Shown here piece after piece: positions 56,644-64,000 of a stretch of DNA of 64,000 nt. The translations under genes were made by a program, and so were the position numbers. How positions within the stretch are numbered: position 1 is the stretch's first letter; each line of letters opens with the position of its first letter. The notes under the pieces were generated by a model, which saw only the letters and a program-made list of their open reading frames with translations, was not told the DNA's origin and did not search any database. This stretch comes from JAEUPI01 sp035764445 (GTDB lineage Bacteria > Pseudomonadota > Gammaproteobacteria > Burkholderiales > Burkholderiaceae_C): positions 1-64,000 of the forward strand of contig DASTZF010000423.1 in the NCBI GenBank assembly GCA_035764445.1, given 5' to 3'.

Positions 56644-58209
56644 ATGACCCGATGCCTGTGCCTGGTGTGGCTGTGCCTGCTGAGCGCGCTCGCGCAAGCC
56701 AACACGCTGCGCTGGGCCGGTCGCGGTGACATCGGCACGATGGACCCGCATTCGTTCAACGAGGGCCTCACCGACAACATCGTCGGCCACATCTACGAGC
56801 AACTCGCGCGCCGCAACCGCCAGCAGATGATGGAGCCTGCACTGGCCGAGCGCTGGCTGGTGGTCGACGACACCACCTGGCGCTTCACGCTGCGCGCCGG
56901 CGTCAAATTCTCCGACGGCAGCCCGCTCACCGCGGCCGACGCGGTGTTCTCGATCGAGCGCGCGCAGCAGGCGAGCTCGCAGCAAGCCTACTTCGCACGG
57001 CAACTGGGCAAGCCCACGCAGATCGACGAGCGCACGTTCGAGCTCAAGCTGGACAAGCCCAACCCGTTGCTGCTGGAGCACCAGCTCAACGTGCGCATCA
57101 TGAGCGCGGCCTGGTGCAAGGCCAACGGCGCGGCCAACGTGCCCGACTTCACCAAGAAGGAGGAAGCGTTCTCCACCCGCAACGCGATGGGGACCGGTCC
57201 GTTCGTGCTCGAGCGCTTCGAGCCCGGCGTGCGCGTCACGCTGGCCAGGAACCCCGCGTGGTGGGACCACTTCGACGGCAACGTCACCCGCGTGGTCTAC
57301 ACGCCGATCGGCAACGACAGCACGCGCCTGGCGGCGCTGCTATCCGGCGACATCGACTTCACGCACGACACGCCGCCGCAGGACCTGGTGCGGCTCGCTC
57401 GCGAGAGCGCGATCCGACTGGTGCAAGGCCCCGAGAACCGCGTGCTGTTCTTCGTGATGGACCAGTGGCGCGACGAGCTGCTGCACGGCAGCGTCAGGAG
57501 CCGCAACCCGTTCAAGGACGTGCGCGTGCGCGAGGCGTTCGCCTACGCGATCGACGCCGAGGCGCTGAAGGCCAGCACGATGCGGGGCCAGGCGGTGACC
57601 ACCGCGTGCCTGGCCACCGCAGCGGTGGGCTGCCTGGCACCCGAGCTCGAGCAGCGCCCGCCAGCCGATGCGGCGCGCGCGCGCAGGCTGCTCGCCGAGG
57701 CCGGGTTTGCCGAGGGCTTCGAAGTCACGCTCGACTGCCCGAACGACCGCTACGTCAACGACCAGGCGATCTGCATCGCGGTGGCCGCGATGCTCGGCCG
57801 CGTCGGCGTCAAGGTGCGCGTCGACGCGCGCTCGAAGACCATCTTCTTCCAGAAGATCGAGCGCCTGGACACCAGCATGTACCTGCTCGGCTGGGGCGGC
57901 GGCACCACCGACGCGCAGGCGCTGCTCGACCCGATCGTGCACCGGCCCGACGCGCGCACGCAAAAGGGCGGCTACAACTACGGCAGAGTCGGCGACGAGC
58001 AACTCGACGCGCTGATCGACGCCGCCGGCAGCGAGATGAACGTGGCCAAGCGCACGCAGCTGATCGCGCAGGCGCAGCGTGAGGCGCAGGCACGCTACGT
58101 GGTGCTGCCGATCCACCGCCAGATGATCACCTGGGCCGCGCGCCGCCACGTGACGCCGGTGGTGATGCCCGACAACGCGGTGCGCGCGCACTGGATCCGC
58201 ATCGATTGA
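56644..58209 (+). CDS. ABC transporter substrate-binding protein, peptide/nickel type (family 5)
   Basis: A 521-aa periplasmic binding protein with a signal peptide (CLVWLCLLSALAQANT). It has the family-5 layout: LRWAGRGDIGTMDPHSFNEG, then YEQLARRNRQQMMEPALAERW, WRFTLRAGVKFSDGSPLTAADAVFS (the signature), then GTGPFVLERFEPGVRVTLARNPAW. Members bind oligopeptides, nickel, glutathione or sugars. No permease or ATPase gene follows, so it may be an orphan working with a remote transporter. It precedes the MarR-type gene on the same strand with about 100 bases between. Confidence 0.92.
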   Translation: MTRCLCLVWLCLLSALAQANTLRWAGRGDIGTMDPHSFNEGLTDNIVGHIYEQLARRNRQQMMEPALAERWLVVDDTTWRFTLRAGVKFSDGSPLTAADAVFSIERAQQASSQQAYFARQLGKPTQIDERTFELKLDKPNPLLLEHQLNVRIMSAAWCKANGAANVPDFTKKEEAFSTRNAMGTGPFVLERFEPGVRVTLARNPAWWDHFDGNVTRVVYTPIGNDSTRLAALLSGDIDFTHDTPPQDLVRLARESAIRLVQGPENRVLFFVMDQWRDELLHGSVRSRNPFKDVRVREAFAYAIDAEALKASTMRGQAVTTACLATAAVGCLAPELEQRPPADAARARRLLAEAGFAEGFEVTLDCPNDRYVNDQAICIAVAAMLGRVGVKVRVDARSKTIFFQKIERLDTSMYLLGWGGGTTDAQALLDPIVHRPDARTQKGGYNYGRVGDEQLDALIDAAGSEMNVAKRTQLIAQAQREAQARYVVLPIHRQMITWAARRHVTPVVMPDNAVRAHWIRID

Positions 58210-58223
58210 GCCGCCGCGACTAA

Positions 58224-58266
58224 GGCGCCGCCACCGTCCGCAGTTGCCCCGAGGCCGGGCGGCGCC
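58224..58266 (+). terminator. inverted repeat after the binding-protein gene
   Basis: GGCGCCGCC (58224-58232) is complementary to GGCGGCGCC (58258-58266) with a 25-base loop. It lies 14 bases after the stop. The long loop and missing T tract make termination uncertain. Confidence 0.3.
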
Positions 58267-58279
58267 CGCGCCAACTAGA

Positions 58280-58289
58280 ATCACGTGAT
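58280..58289 (+). promoter_or_regulatory. perfect 10-bp palindrome upstream of the MarR-type gene
   Basis: ATCACGTGAT at 58280-58289 is a perfect palindrome 22 bases before the MarR-type ATG, right after TAGAAT (58276-58281), a good -10 candidate. It is a likely autoregulatory operator. Confidence 0.45.
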
Positions 58290-58311
58290 ACGAATTGCGC
58301 GCCGGGGGCCC

Positions 58312-58836
58312 ATGGACGAGTCGCGAACCACCGACGCATTGCGCGCCTTCGGCTTCCTGCTCAAGGACGTCTCGCGCCTGTTCTCGCGCAACTTCGAGCG
58401 CCACGGCGTCGAACTCGGCCTCACGCTGGCACAGTGCCGCGTGCTGAGCTATGTGCAGCGGCACGCCGGCCTGTCGCAGGCGCGGCTGGCCGAACTCACC
58501 GACACCGACCCGATGACACTCGGCCGGCTGCTGCTGCGCATGGAGGCCGATGGCTTCATCGAGCGCCGCGCCGATCCACGCGACGGCCGCGCACACTGCC
58601 TGCACCTGCGGCCGCGCGCCGGCCCGATGCTCGAGGCCATCTGGCGCGTGGCCGACCGCTCGCGCGCCGAGGCGCTGGCCGGGTTCAGCGCGTCGGATCG
58701 CGCGCACCTGATGTCGCTGCTCGGCCGCCTGCGCGACAACCTCGACGCGCTGGTGTCGGGCCCCGCGGTGCGCGACACCGGCGCTCCGACGGCCGCGGTG
58801 TCCGCCCTGTCGCGCCGCCCGCGCAAGGCGGCCTGA
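58312..58836 (+). CDS. MarR-family transcriptional regulator
   Basis: A 174-aa winged-helix regulator. LTLAQCRVLSYVQRHAGLSQARLAELTDTDPMTLGRLLLRMEADGFIERR in part (residues about 42-92) contains the recognition helix, and RADPRDGRAHCLHLRPR is the wing with the conserved D-R. It probably represses the following efflux operon and responds to a phenolic or drug ligand. The ATG at 58312 follows a palindrome; a TTG/ATA extension upstream would include the palindrome and is unlikely. The RND pump gene starts 45 bases after its stop. Confidence 0.9.
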   Translation: MDESRTTDALRAFGFLLKDVSRLFSRNFERHGVELGLTLAQCRVLSYVQRHAGLSQARLAELTDTDPMTLGRLLLRMEADGFIERRADPRDGRAHCLHLRPRAGPMLEAIWRVADRSRAEALAGFSASDRAHLMSLLGRLRDNLDALVSGPAVRDTGAPTAAVSALSRRPRKAA

Positions 58837-58881
58837 GATGCACCGGCAGCGCGCACACCGCCCCGTCCTCGGAGCCCTCGC

Positions 58882-61800
58882 ATGCTGATCGGCGTCGTCC
58901 GCGTCGCGCTGAAGCGGCCTTACACGTTCGTGGTGCTGGCGCTGCTGCTGATGCTGATCGGCCCGTTGGCTGCGCTGCGCATGTCGACCGACATCTTTCC
59001 GGAGATCCGCATCCCGGTGATCGCGGTGGCGTGGCAGTACACGGGTTTGCCGCCCGAGCAGATGGCCGCCCGCATCTCGACGCTGTTCCAGCGCGGTTTG
59101 ACCACCACGGTCAACGACATCGAGCACATCGAGTCGAACTCGTACGCCGGCATCAGCATCGTCAAGATCTTCTTCCAGCCCGGCGTCGACGTCGCGGTGG
59201 CCAACGCGCAGGTGACCGCGATCTGCCAGGTGGTGGTGCGCCAGATGCCGCCGGGCATCACGCCGCCGCTGATCCTGAACTACAACGCGGCGACGGTGCC
59301 GATCCTGCAGCTAGCGCTGTCGGGCAAGGGGCTGTCGGAGCAGAACCTGTTCGACCTCGGCGTCAACACGGTGCGCCCGCCACTGGTCACCGTGCCCGGC
59401 GCGGCGATTCCGTTCCCCTACGGCGGCAAGCAGCGGCTGGTGCAGATCGACCTCGACAACGCCGCGATGCAGGCACGCGGCCTGTCGGGGCAGGATGTCG
59501 CGCAGGCGCTGGCGGCACAGAACCTGCTGGTGCCGATCGGCACGCAGAAGATCGGCAGCCTGGAGTACACGCTGCAGCTGAACAACGCGCCGTCGGTGAT
59601 CGCCGACCTCGGCAACCTGCCGATCAAGGTGGTCAACGGCAGCACGATCTACATCCGCGACGTCGCGCACGTGCACGACGGCAACTCGCCGCAGACCAAC
59701 ATCGTGCACGTCGACGGCGGCCGCTCGGTGCTGATGTCGGTGCTGAAGAACGGCAGCACGTCGACGCTGGCGATCGTCGACGGCATCCGCGCCAAGCTGG
59801 CCGAGATGAAGTCCGCCTGGCCCGACGTGCTGAAGGTGGCGCCGATCAACGACCAGTCGCTGTTCGTGCGCGCGGCGATCAACGGCGTCGCCGTCGAGGG
59901 GCTGATCGCGGCGGCGCTGACCAGCCTGATGATCCTGCTGTTCCTCGGCAGCTGGCGCTCCACCGTGATCATCGCGGTATCGATTCCGCTGTCGGTGCTC
60001 GGCTCGATCATCGCGCTGGCCGCGTTCGGCGAGACCCTGAACATCATGACGCTCGGCGGGCTGGCTCTCGCGGTGGGCATCCTGGTCGACGACGCCACGG
60101 TGACGATCGAGAACATCAACTGGCACCTCGAGCAGGGCAAGGACGTCGAGAGCGCGATCATGGACGGCGCGGCGCAGATCGTGACGCCGGCGTTCGTGTC
60201 GCTGCTGTGCATCTGCATCGTGTTCGTGCCGATGTTCTTTCTCGAAGGGGTGTCGCGCTACCTGTTCGTACCGATGGCGCAGGCCGTGATGTTCGCGTTG
60301 GTCTGCTCGTTCATCCTGTCGCGCACTCTGGTGCCGACGATGGCCAAGTACCTGCTGCGCCCACACCCGCCGCACACCGACCTGCACGGCACGCACGCCG
60401 CGCTGCCGCCGACGCGCAACCCGCTGGTACGGCTGCAGCGCAGCTTCGAGCAGCGCTTCCAGGCCCTGCGCGACGGCTACCGCGCGCTGCTGGGGCTGGC
60501 GCTGCAGGCACGCTGGCGCTTCGTCGCCGGCTTCATGGCGCTGGTGCTGCTGTCGTTCGCGCTGCTGCCGATGCTCGGCAGCAACTTCTTCCCGTCGGTC
60601 GACGGCGGCCAGATCCTGATCCACGCGCGCGTGCCCACCGGCACCCGGGTCGAGGAGACCGCCGCCCGCTTCGCGCGCATCGAGACGGCGATCCGCCGCG
60701 TGATCCCGAGCGAGGAGATCACGACGTTGGTCGACGTGATCGGGCTGCCGCCGAGCAGCATCAACTTGACCTACAACAACACCGGCGTCATCGGCACGCA
60801 GGACGGCGACATCCAGATCGCGTTGCGCAATGACCACCGGCCGACCGCCGACTACGTGCGCGAGCTGCGCGAGTTGCTGCCGCGCGAGTTTCCCGACACG
60901 GTGTTCTCATTCCCGCCGGCCGACATCGTGAGCCAGATCCTGAACTTCGGCGCGCCGGCGCCGATCGACCTGCAGATCCGCGGCAGCGACCTGCAAGCCA
61001 ACTTCGCGTACGCCAACAAGCTGCTGAAGGAGATCCGTCGCATCCCTGGCGTCGCCGACGCGCGCATCCAGCAGTCCAACCGGGCGCCGGTGTTCGCGGT
61101 CGACATCGACCGCACGCGCGCACAGGACCTGGGGCTGACCGCGCGCGACGTGACCAACAGCCTGGTGGTCAGCCTGGCCGGCAGCAGCCAGGTGGCACCG
61201 ACCTTCTGGCTCAACCCGGCCAACGGCGTGTCGTACCCGATCGTGATGCAGACACCGCAGTACAACCTCGATTCGCTGTCGGCGCTGGCCAACCTGCCGA
61301 TCAGCAACGCGGCCGGCGGCAACATGCAGGTGCTCGGCGGCCTGGCGCAGTTCAACCGCACCAGCGCCAACGCGGTGGTCAGCCAGTACGACATCCAGAC
61401 CATGCTGCAGATCAACGCCACCACGCAGGACCGCGATCTCGGCGCGGTGGCGCGTGACATTCGGCGCCTGATCGACGACACCGCGGCCGACGTGCCCAAG
61501 CGATCGCGCGTGGTGCTGCTCGGTCAGGTGCGCACGATGGACAACGCGTTCTCCGGCCTGCTGTTCGGCCTGCTCGGCGCGATCGTGCTGATCTACCTGC
61601 TGATCGTCGTGAACTTCCAGTCGTGGCGCGATCCGTTCGTGATCATCACCGCGCTGCCGGCGGCGCTGGCGGGCATCGTGTGGATGCTGTTCGCCACCCG
61701 CACCACGCTGTCGGTGCCGGCGCTGACCGGGGCCATCATGTGCATGGGCGTGGCCACCGCCAACAGCGTGCTGGTGATCAGCTTCGCGCGCGAGCAGCTC

Positions 61801-62085
61801 GAGCAGACCGGGCACGCACTCGAGGCGGCGCTGCAGGCCGGCTTCGTGCGCTTCCGCCCGGTGCTGATGACCGCTCTGGCGATGATCATCGGCATGCTGC
61901 CGATGGCGCTCGGCCTCGGCGAAGGCGGCGAGCAGAACGCGCCGCTGGGGCGCGCGGTGATCGGCGGCCTGGTGTTCGCCACCGTCGCGACGCTGGTCTT
62001 CGTGCCGGTGGTGTTCAGCCTGATCCACGCGCACGACAGCCGCCGCGCAGCCGCGCCATACCTTGGAAATGCCAATGTCGCCTGA
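58882..62085 (+). CDS. RND efflux pump inner-membrane transporter (HAE1-type)
   Basis: A 1067-aa proton-driven exporter with 12 membrane segments and two large periplasmic loops. The TM4 proton-relay pair D403/D404 is in LALAVGILVDDATVTIEN, and GEGGEQNAPLGRAVIGGLVFAT is the late TM11-12 motif. The N-terminus (LKRPYTFVVLALLLMLIGPLAALRM) and NDIEHIESNSYAGISIVKIFF fit the family. It extrudes drugs or lipophilic toxins with the fusion protein that follows; the gene order pump first, then fusion protein, is the reverse of acrAB. No outer-membrane factor gene is in the window. The next gene overlaps by 11 bases. Confidence 0.95.
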   Translation: MLIGVVRVALKRPYTFVVLALLLMLIGPLAALRMSTDIFPEIRIPVIAVAWQYTGLPPEQMAARISTLFQRGLTTTVNDIEHIESNSYAGISIVKIFFQPGVDVAVANAQVTAICQVVVRQMPPGITPPLILNYNAATVPILQLALSGKGLSEQNLFDLGVNTVRPPLVTVPGAAIPFPYGGKQRLVQIDLDNAAMQARGLSGQDVAQALAAQNLLVPIGTQKIGSLEYTLQLNNAPSVIADLGNLPIKVVNGSTIYIRDVAHVHDGNSPQTNIVHVDGGRSVLMSVLKNGSTSTLAIVDGIRAKLAEMKSAWPDVLKVAPINDQSLFVRAAINGVAVEGLIAAALTSLMILLFLGSWRSTVIIAVSIPLSVLGSIIALAAFGETLNIMTLGGLALAVGILVDDATVTIENINWHLEQGKDVESAIMDGAAQIVTPAFVSLLCICIVFVPMFFLEGVSRYLFVPMAQAVMFALVCSFILSRTLVPTMAKYLLRPHPPHTDLHGTHAALPPTRNPLVRLQRSFEQRFQALRDGYRALLGLALQARWRFVAGFMALVLLSFALLPMLGSNFFPSVDGGQILIHARVPTGTRVEETAARFARIETAIRRVIPSEEITTLVDVIGLPPSSINLTYNNTGVIGTQDGDIQIALRNDHRPTADYVRELRELLPREFPDTVFSFPPADIVSQILNFGAPAPIDLQIRGSDLQANFAYANKLLKEIRRIPGVADARIQQSNRAPVFAVDIDRTRAQDLGLTARDVTNSLVVSLAGSSQVAPTFWLNPANGVSYPIVMQTPQYNLDSLSALANLPISNAAGGNMQVLGGLAQFNRTSANAVVSQYDIQTMLQINATTQDRDLGAVARDIRRLIDDTAADVPKRSRVVLLGQVRTMDNAFSGLLFGLLGAIVLIYLLIVVNFQSWRDPFVIITALPAALAGIVWMLFATRTTLSVPALTGAIMCMGVATANSVLVISFAREQLEQTGHALEAALQAGFVRFRPVLMTALAMIIGMLPMALGLGEGGEQNAPLGRAVIGGLVFATVATLVFVPVVFSLIHAHDSRRAAAPYLGNANVA

Positions 62086-63262
62086 GCCGCCAGCCGATCC
62101 GCGTTCCGCGACGCCACCGTCGCTGCCGTCGCGGCGCCTGCTGTCGCTGCTCGGCATCGTGCTGCTGGCGGCGGCGATCATCGTGGTCGTGGCCGGCGTC
62201 GCGTCGCGCCGCTCGCAGGCCGCGCGGCTCAGCGAGCGCGCCAATGCGCAAGCCGTGCGCTCGGTGGTCGTGATCTCGCCAGCCGCCCGCGGCGACGCTG
62301 CCGCGCTCGACCTGCCGGGCCGCATCGAGGCGTGGGCGCGTGCGCCGATCTATGCACGCGTCAGCGGCTACCTGAAGGGCTGGAGCGCCGACATCGGCAC
62401 GCCGGTGAAGGCGGGTCAGCTGCTGGCCGAGATCGAGACGCCCGAGCTCGACCAGCAACTGCTGCAGGCACAGGCCGAGCTGGCCTCCGCGAAGGCCAAC
62501 ACCGAGCTGTCGGAGGCCACCGCCAAGCGCTGGCAGGAGCTGCTGGCCAGCGGCATGACCACGCGCCAGGCGGTCGAGGAGAAGACCGGCGACCTGGCGG
62601 CCAAGCAGTCGGTGTCGCGTGCGCTGCAGGCCAACGTCGAGCGCTACCAGACGCTGAAGCGCTTCACGCGCATCGTGGCTCCATTCGACGGCGTGGTCAC
62701 CGCGCGCGCCACCGACGTCGGTGCGCTGATCAACGCCGGCGGCGCTCCTGGCTCGGAGCTGTTCGTGGTGTCCGACACCCGCAAGCTGCGCGTCTACGTC
62801 AGCCTGCCCCAGAGCCTCGTGGGCTCGGTGCGCGCGGGCTCGCAGGCGCAACTGATGGTGCCCGAGCGCCCGGGCAACCGCTACGCCGCCACCGTGCAGA
62901 CCATGTCGCAGGCGATCAGCAGCGCGTCGGGTGGCATGCTGGTGCAGCTGTCGGTGGACAACCCCAACGGCGAGTTGCTGCCCGGGGGCTTTGCAAACGT
63001 GCGCTTCGAGCTGCCGCGCGCCGCGGGCACGCTGAGCATTCCGCCGAGCGCACTGATCTTCGACAAGGCGGGCCTGCGCGTGGCCACGGTGGGTGACGGC
63101 GACAAGGTGGTGCTGAAGTCGGTGAAGGTGGCGCGCGACCTCGGCACGTCGATCGAGATCGCGTCGGGGCTTGCGCCGACCGATCGCGTGATCGAGAGCC
63201 CGCCCGACGGTGTGGAGAACGGCGACGCGGTGGTGGTCGCCAACGCGGCGAAGGCGCCCTAG
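62075..63262 (+). CDS. RND efflux membrane fusion protein
   Basis: A 395-aa periplasmic adaptor anchored by one N-terminal membrane helix (about 17-37, LLSLLGIVLLAAAIIVVVAG). ALDLPGRIEAWARAPIYARVSGYLKGWSADIGTPVKAGQLLAEIETPELDQQL is the family barrel/lipoyl half, followed by a coiled-coil hairpin (AELASAKANTELSEATAKRWQELL), the second lipoyl half, and VVSDTRKLRVYVSLPQ. It bridges the RND pump to an outer-membrane channel. Its ATG at 62075 overlaps the pump gene by 11 bases, with GGAA upstream; an ATG at 62069 is also possible. Confidence 0.93.
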   Translation: MSPEPPADPRSATPPSLPSRRLLSLLGIVLLAAAIIVVVAGVASRRSQAARLSERANAQAVRSVVVISPAARGDAAALDLPGRIEAWARAPIYARVSGYLKGWSADIGTPVKAGQLLAEIETPELDQQLLQAQAELASAKANTELSEATAKRWQELLASGMTTRQAVEEKTGDLAAKQSVSRALQANVERYQTLKRFTRIVAPFDGVVTARATDVGALINAGGAPGSELFVVSDTRKLRVYVSLPQSLVGSVRAGSQAQLMVPERPGNRYAATVQTMSQAISSASGGMLVQLSVDNPNGELLPGGFANVRFELPRAAGTLSIPPSALIFDKAGLRVATVGDGDKVVLKSVKVARDLGTSIEIASGLAPTDRVIESPPDGVENGDAVVVANAAKAP

Positions 63263-63269
63263 CGCCGGA

Positions 63270-64000
63270 TCACAGCCGCAACGACCACCACAACTGCAGC
63301 GCGCGCTGCCGCTCGGCCGAGTCCTGCCACCACCACAGCCCGGCGCCGATCTGATGGCGCGGCTCGATGTCGATCTGGGCGCTGCCGTTGAAGCCCCAGA
63401 TGCGGCCCGGCGCAAAGCGCTGCGACGTCGGCAGCGCATCGCCGCGCGACACCACTGCCTTCAAGTCGACGGCGGCGATGCGCGCCAACAGACCCACGCT
63501 GCCCAGCGTCACGTCGCCACCGACTGGATGACCGATCGGCATGCGGTCGTGGGTGTAGCCGCGCTTGAAGGCGGCGCTGGCATAGGTGACCCCCGGTGGC
63601 TTGTCGCCGTGGTAGGCGTGCGACGCAATCAAGTCGTTCCATTCGACGAAGCCGAGCCAGTCGGCGCCGAGCGCATTCCAGTGGGCTTGCAGCCCGAGCT
63701 GGGCGATGTAGGCGCTGGGCACGCCGCCGCGCTGATCCTCGCCGATCGCCTGCGCGTAGATGGCGTTGGCAGGATCGGCGCCGAGCTGCCACCGGAAGTC
63801 GAAGCCTCCGAGCTGGTTGCCCGGCTCGTTCTCCGCCGTGATGCCGTGGCGGCCGACGTTGTCGTTGCCAATCAGGGCGTTCCACAGCGACTGCAGGCTC
63901 TCATCGCGACCGTGACCACCCCACTGCATCGTCCGCGACAGGCCGATCTGCAGCGGCTCGAACGGCTGGATCTGCAGCCGCATGCCGATCAGGTCGGGAC
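63270..64000 (-). CDS. Wzi-like capsule assembly outer-membrane protein (partial)
   Basis: Only the C-terminal 243 residues or so are in the window; the frame stays open to the edge. LQIGLSRTMQWGGHGRDESL, then SLWNALIGNDN and NEPGNQLGGFDFRW match the Wzi (Caps_assemb_Wzi) family as I recall it. The rest consists of alternating strands (AYIAQLGLQAHWNALGADWLGFVEW, IAAVDLKAVVSR, QIDIEPRHQIGAGLWWW) ending WWSLRL, which fits an outer-membrane barrel. Wzi binds capsular polysaccharide at the surface. No capsule cluster is seen nearby. It converges with the efflux operon with seven bases between stops. Confidence 0.8.
   Translation of the reverse strand, partial: PDLIGMRLQIQPFEPLQIGLSRTMQWGGHGRDESLQSLWNALIGNDNVGRHGITAENEPGNQLGGFDFRWQLGADPANAIYAQAIGEDQRGGVPSAYIAQLGLQAHWNALGADWLGFVEWNDLIASHAYHGDKPPGVTYASAAFKRGYTHDRMPIGHPVGGDVTLGSVGLLARIAAVDLKAVVSRGDALPTSQRFAPGRIWGFNGSAQIDIEPRHQIGAGLWWWQDSAERQRALQLWWSLRL

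Noticed and set aside
1..64000. tRNA, rRNA, insertion sequences, integrases and attachment sites
   Set aside because: I looked for CCA-ended cloverleaf sequences, transposase-like proteins and terminal inverted repeats and found nothing I could support.

Overview
The window reads as about 64 kb of chromosome from a high-GC betaproteobacterium, most likely a Burkholderiales member of the Rubrivivax/Leptothrix/Ideonella type. This is inferred from strong GC third-position bias, frequent GTG starts, a LigD with phosphoesterase-ligase-polymerase order, a TAXI-type binding protein, and G/C-rich dispersed repeats ending in AAGGGGGYCAC. I see no rRNA, tRNA, CRISPR array, insertion sequence or replication origin. 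Coding density is high; no gene-free stretch exceeds 300 bases (the longest, about 268 bases, is 4036-4303).

Layout. 1-4.7 kb: end of an alpha/beta hydrolase, a sterol-desaturase-type hydroxylase, a secreted unknown, a DUF1499 protein, a CorA/ZntB-type channel and a small unknown protein. 4.7-11 kb: an aldo/keto reductase divergent from a complete two-protein NHEJ module (ligD, ku), followed by a MerR-TPR protein and a small hydrolase. 11-16.5 kb: a calpain-like cysteine protease carrying six LNPQPLPP repeats, an S41 peptidase, a nucleotidyltransferase and a small outer-membrane barrel. 16.5-26 kb: two lipoproteins with duplicated leaders, an IlvD/Edd dehydratase coupled to a TAXI binding protein, a dienelactone hydrolase, an RraA-like protein and an HTH protein.

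26.1-34 kb is the most coherent metabolic unit: allH (DUF2877), fdrA (allF), allG (DUF1116), a carbamate kinase, a stand-alone protein like the C-terminal domain of allophanate hydrolase, an NCS2-type permease and, convergently, a biuret/ureidoacrylate-type cysteine hydrolase. Together they look like an import-and-degrade route for a carbamoylated (ureide-type) nitrogen compound that ends in oxamate (or an analogue) plus carbamoyl phosphate, then ATP, CO2 and ammonia. The allantoin steps that normally feed this module are absent.

34-43 kb: two related winged-helix/NTPase regulators bracket a heptosyltransferase-like protein and two hydrolases. 43-47 kb: a cytochrome P450 with a degenerate I-helix motif beside a DyP-type peroxidase and a divergent LuxR-type regulator. 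47-53.8 kb: a lipoprotein, a hydrolase, a large protein with two metallopeptidase-like regions (one DUF4157-like), cysE, a ComEA-like HhH protein and a small protein that joins a contractile tail-sheath start to a baseplate-like segment. 53.8-64 kb: a BaiN/HI0933-type flavoprotein, an epoxide-hydrolase-like enzyme, a small membrane protein behind a perfect 20-bp palindrome, a peptide-type ABC binding protein, a MarR-RND-MFP efflux operon and the end of a Wzi-like outer-membrane protein.

All functions come from reading motifs by eye; no database search was run.
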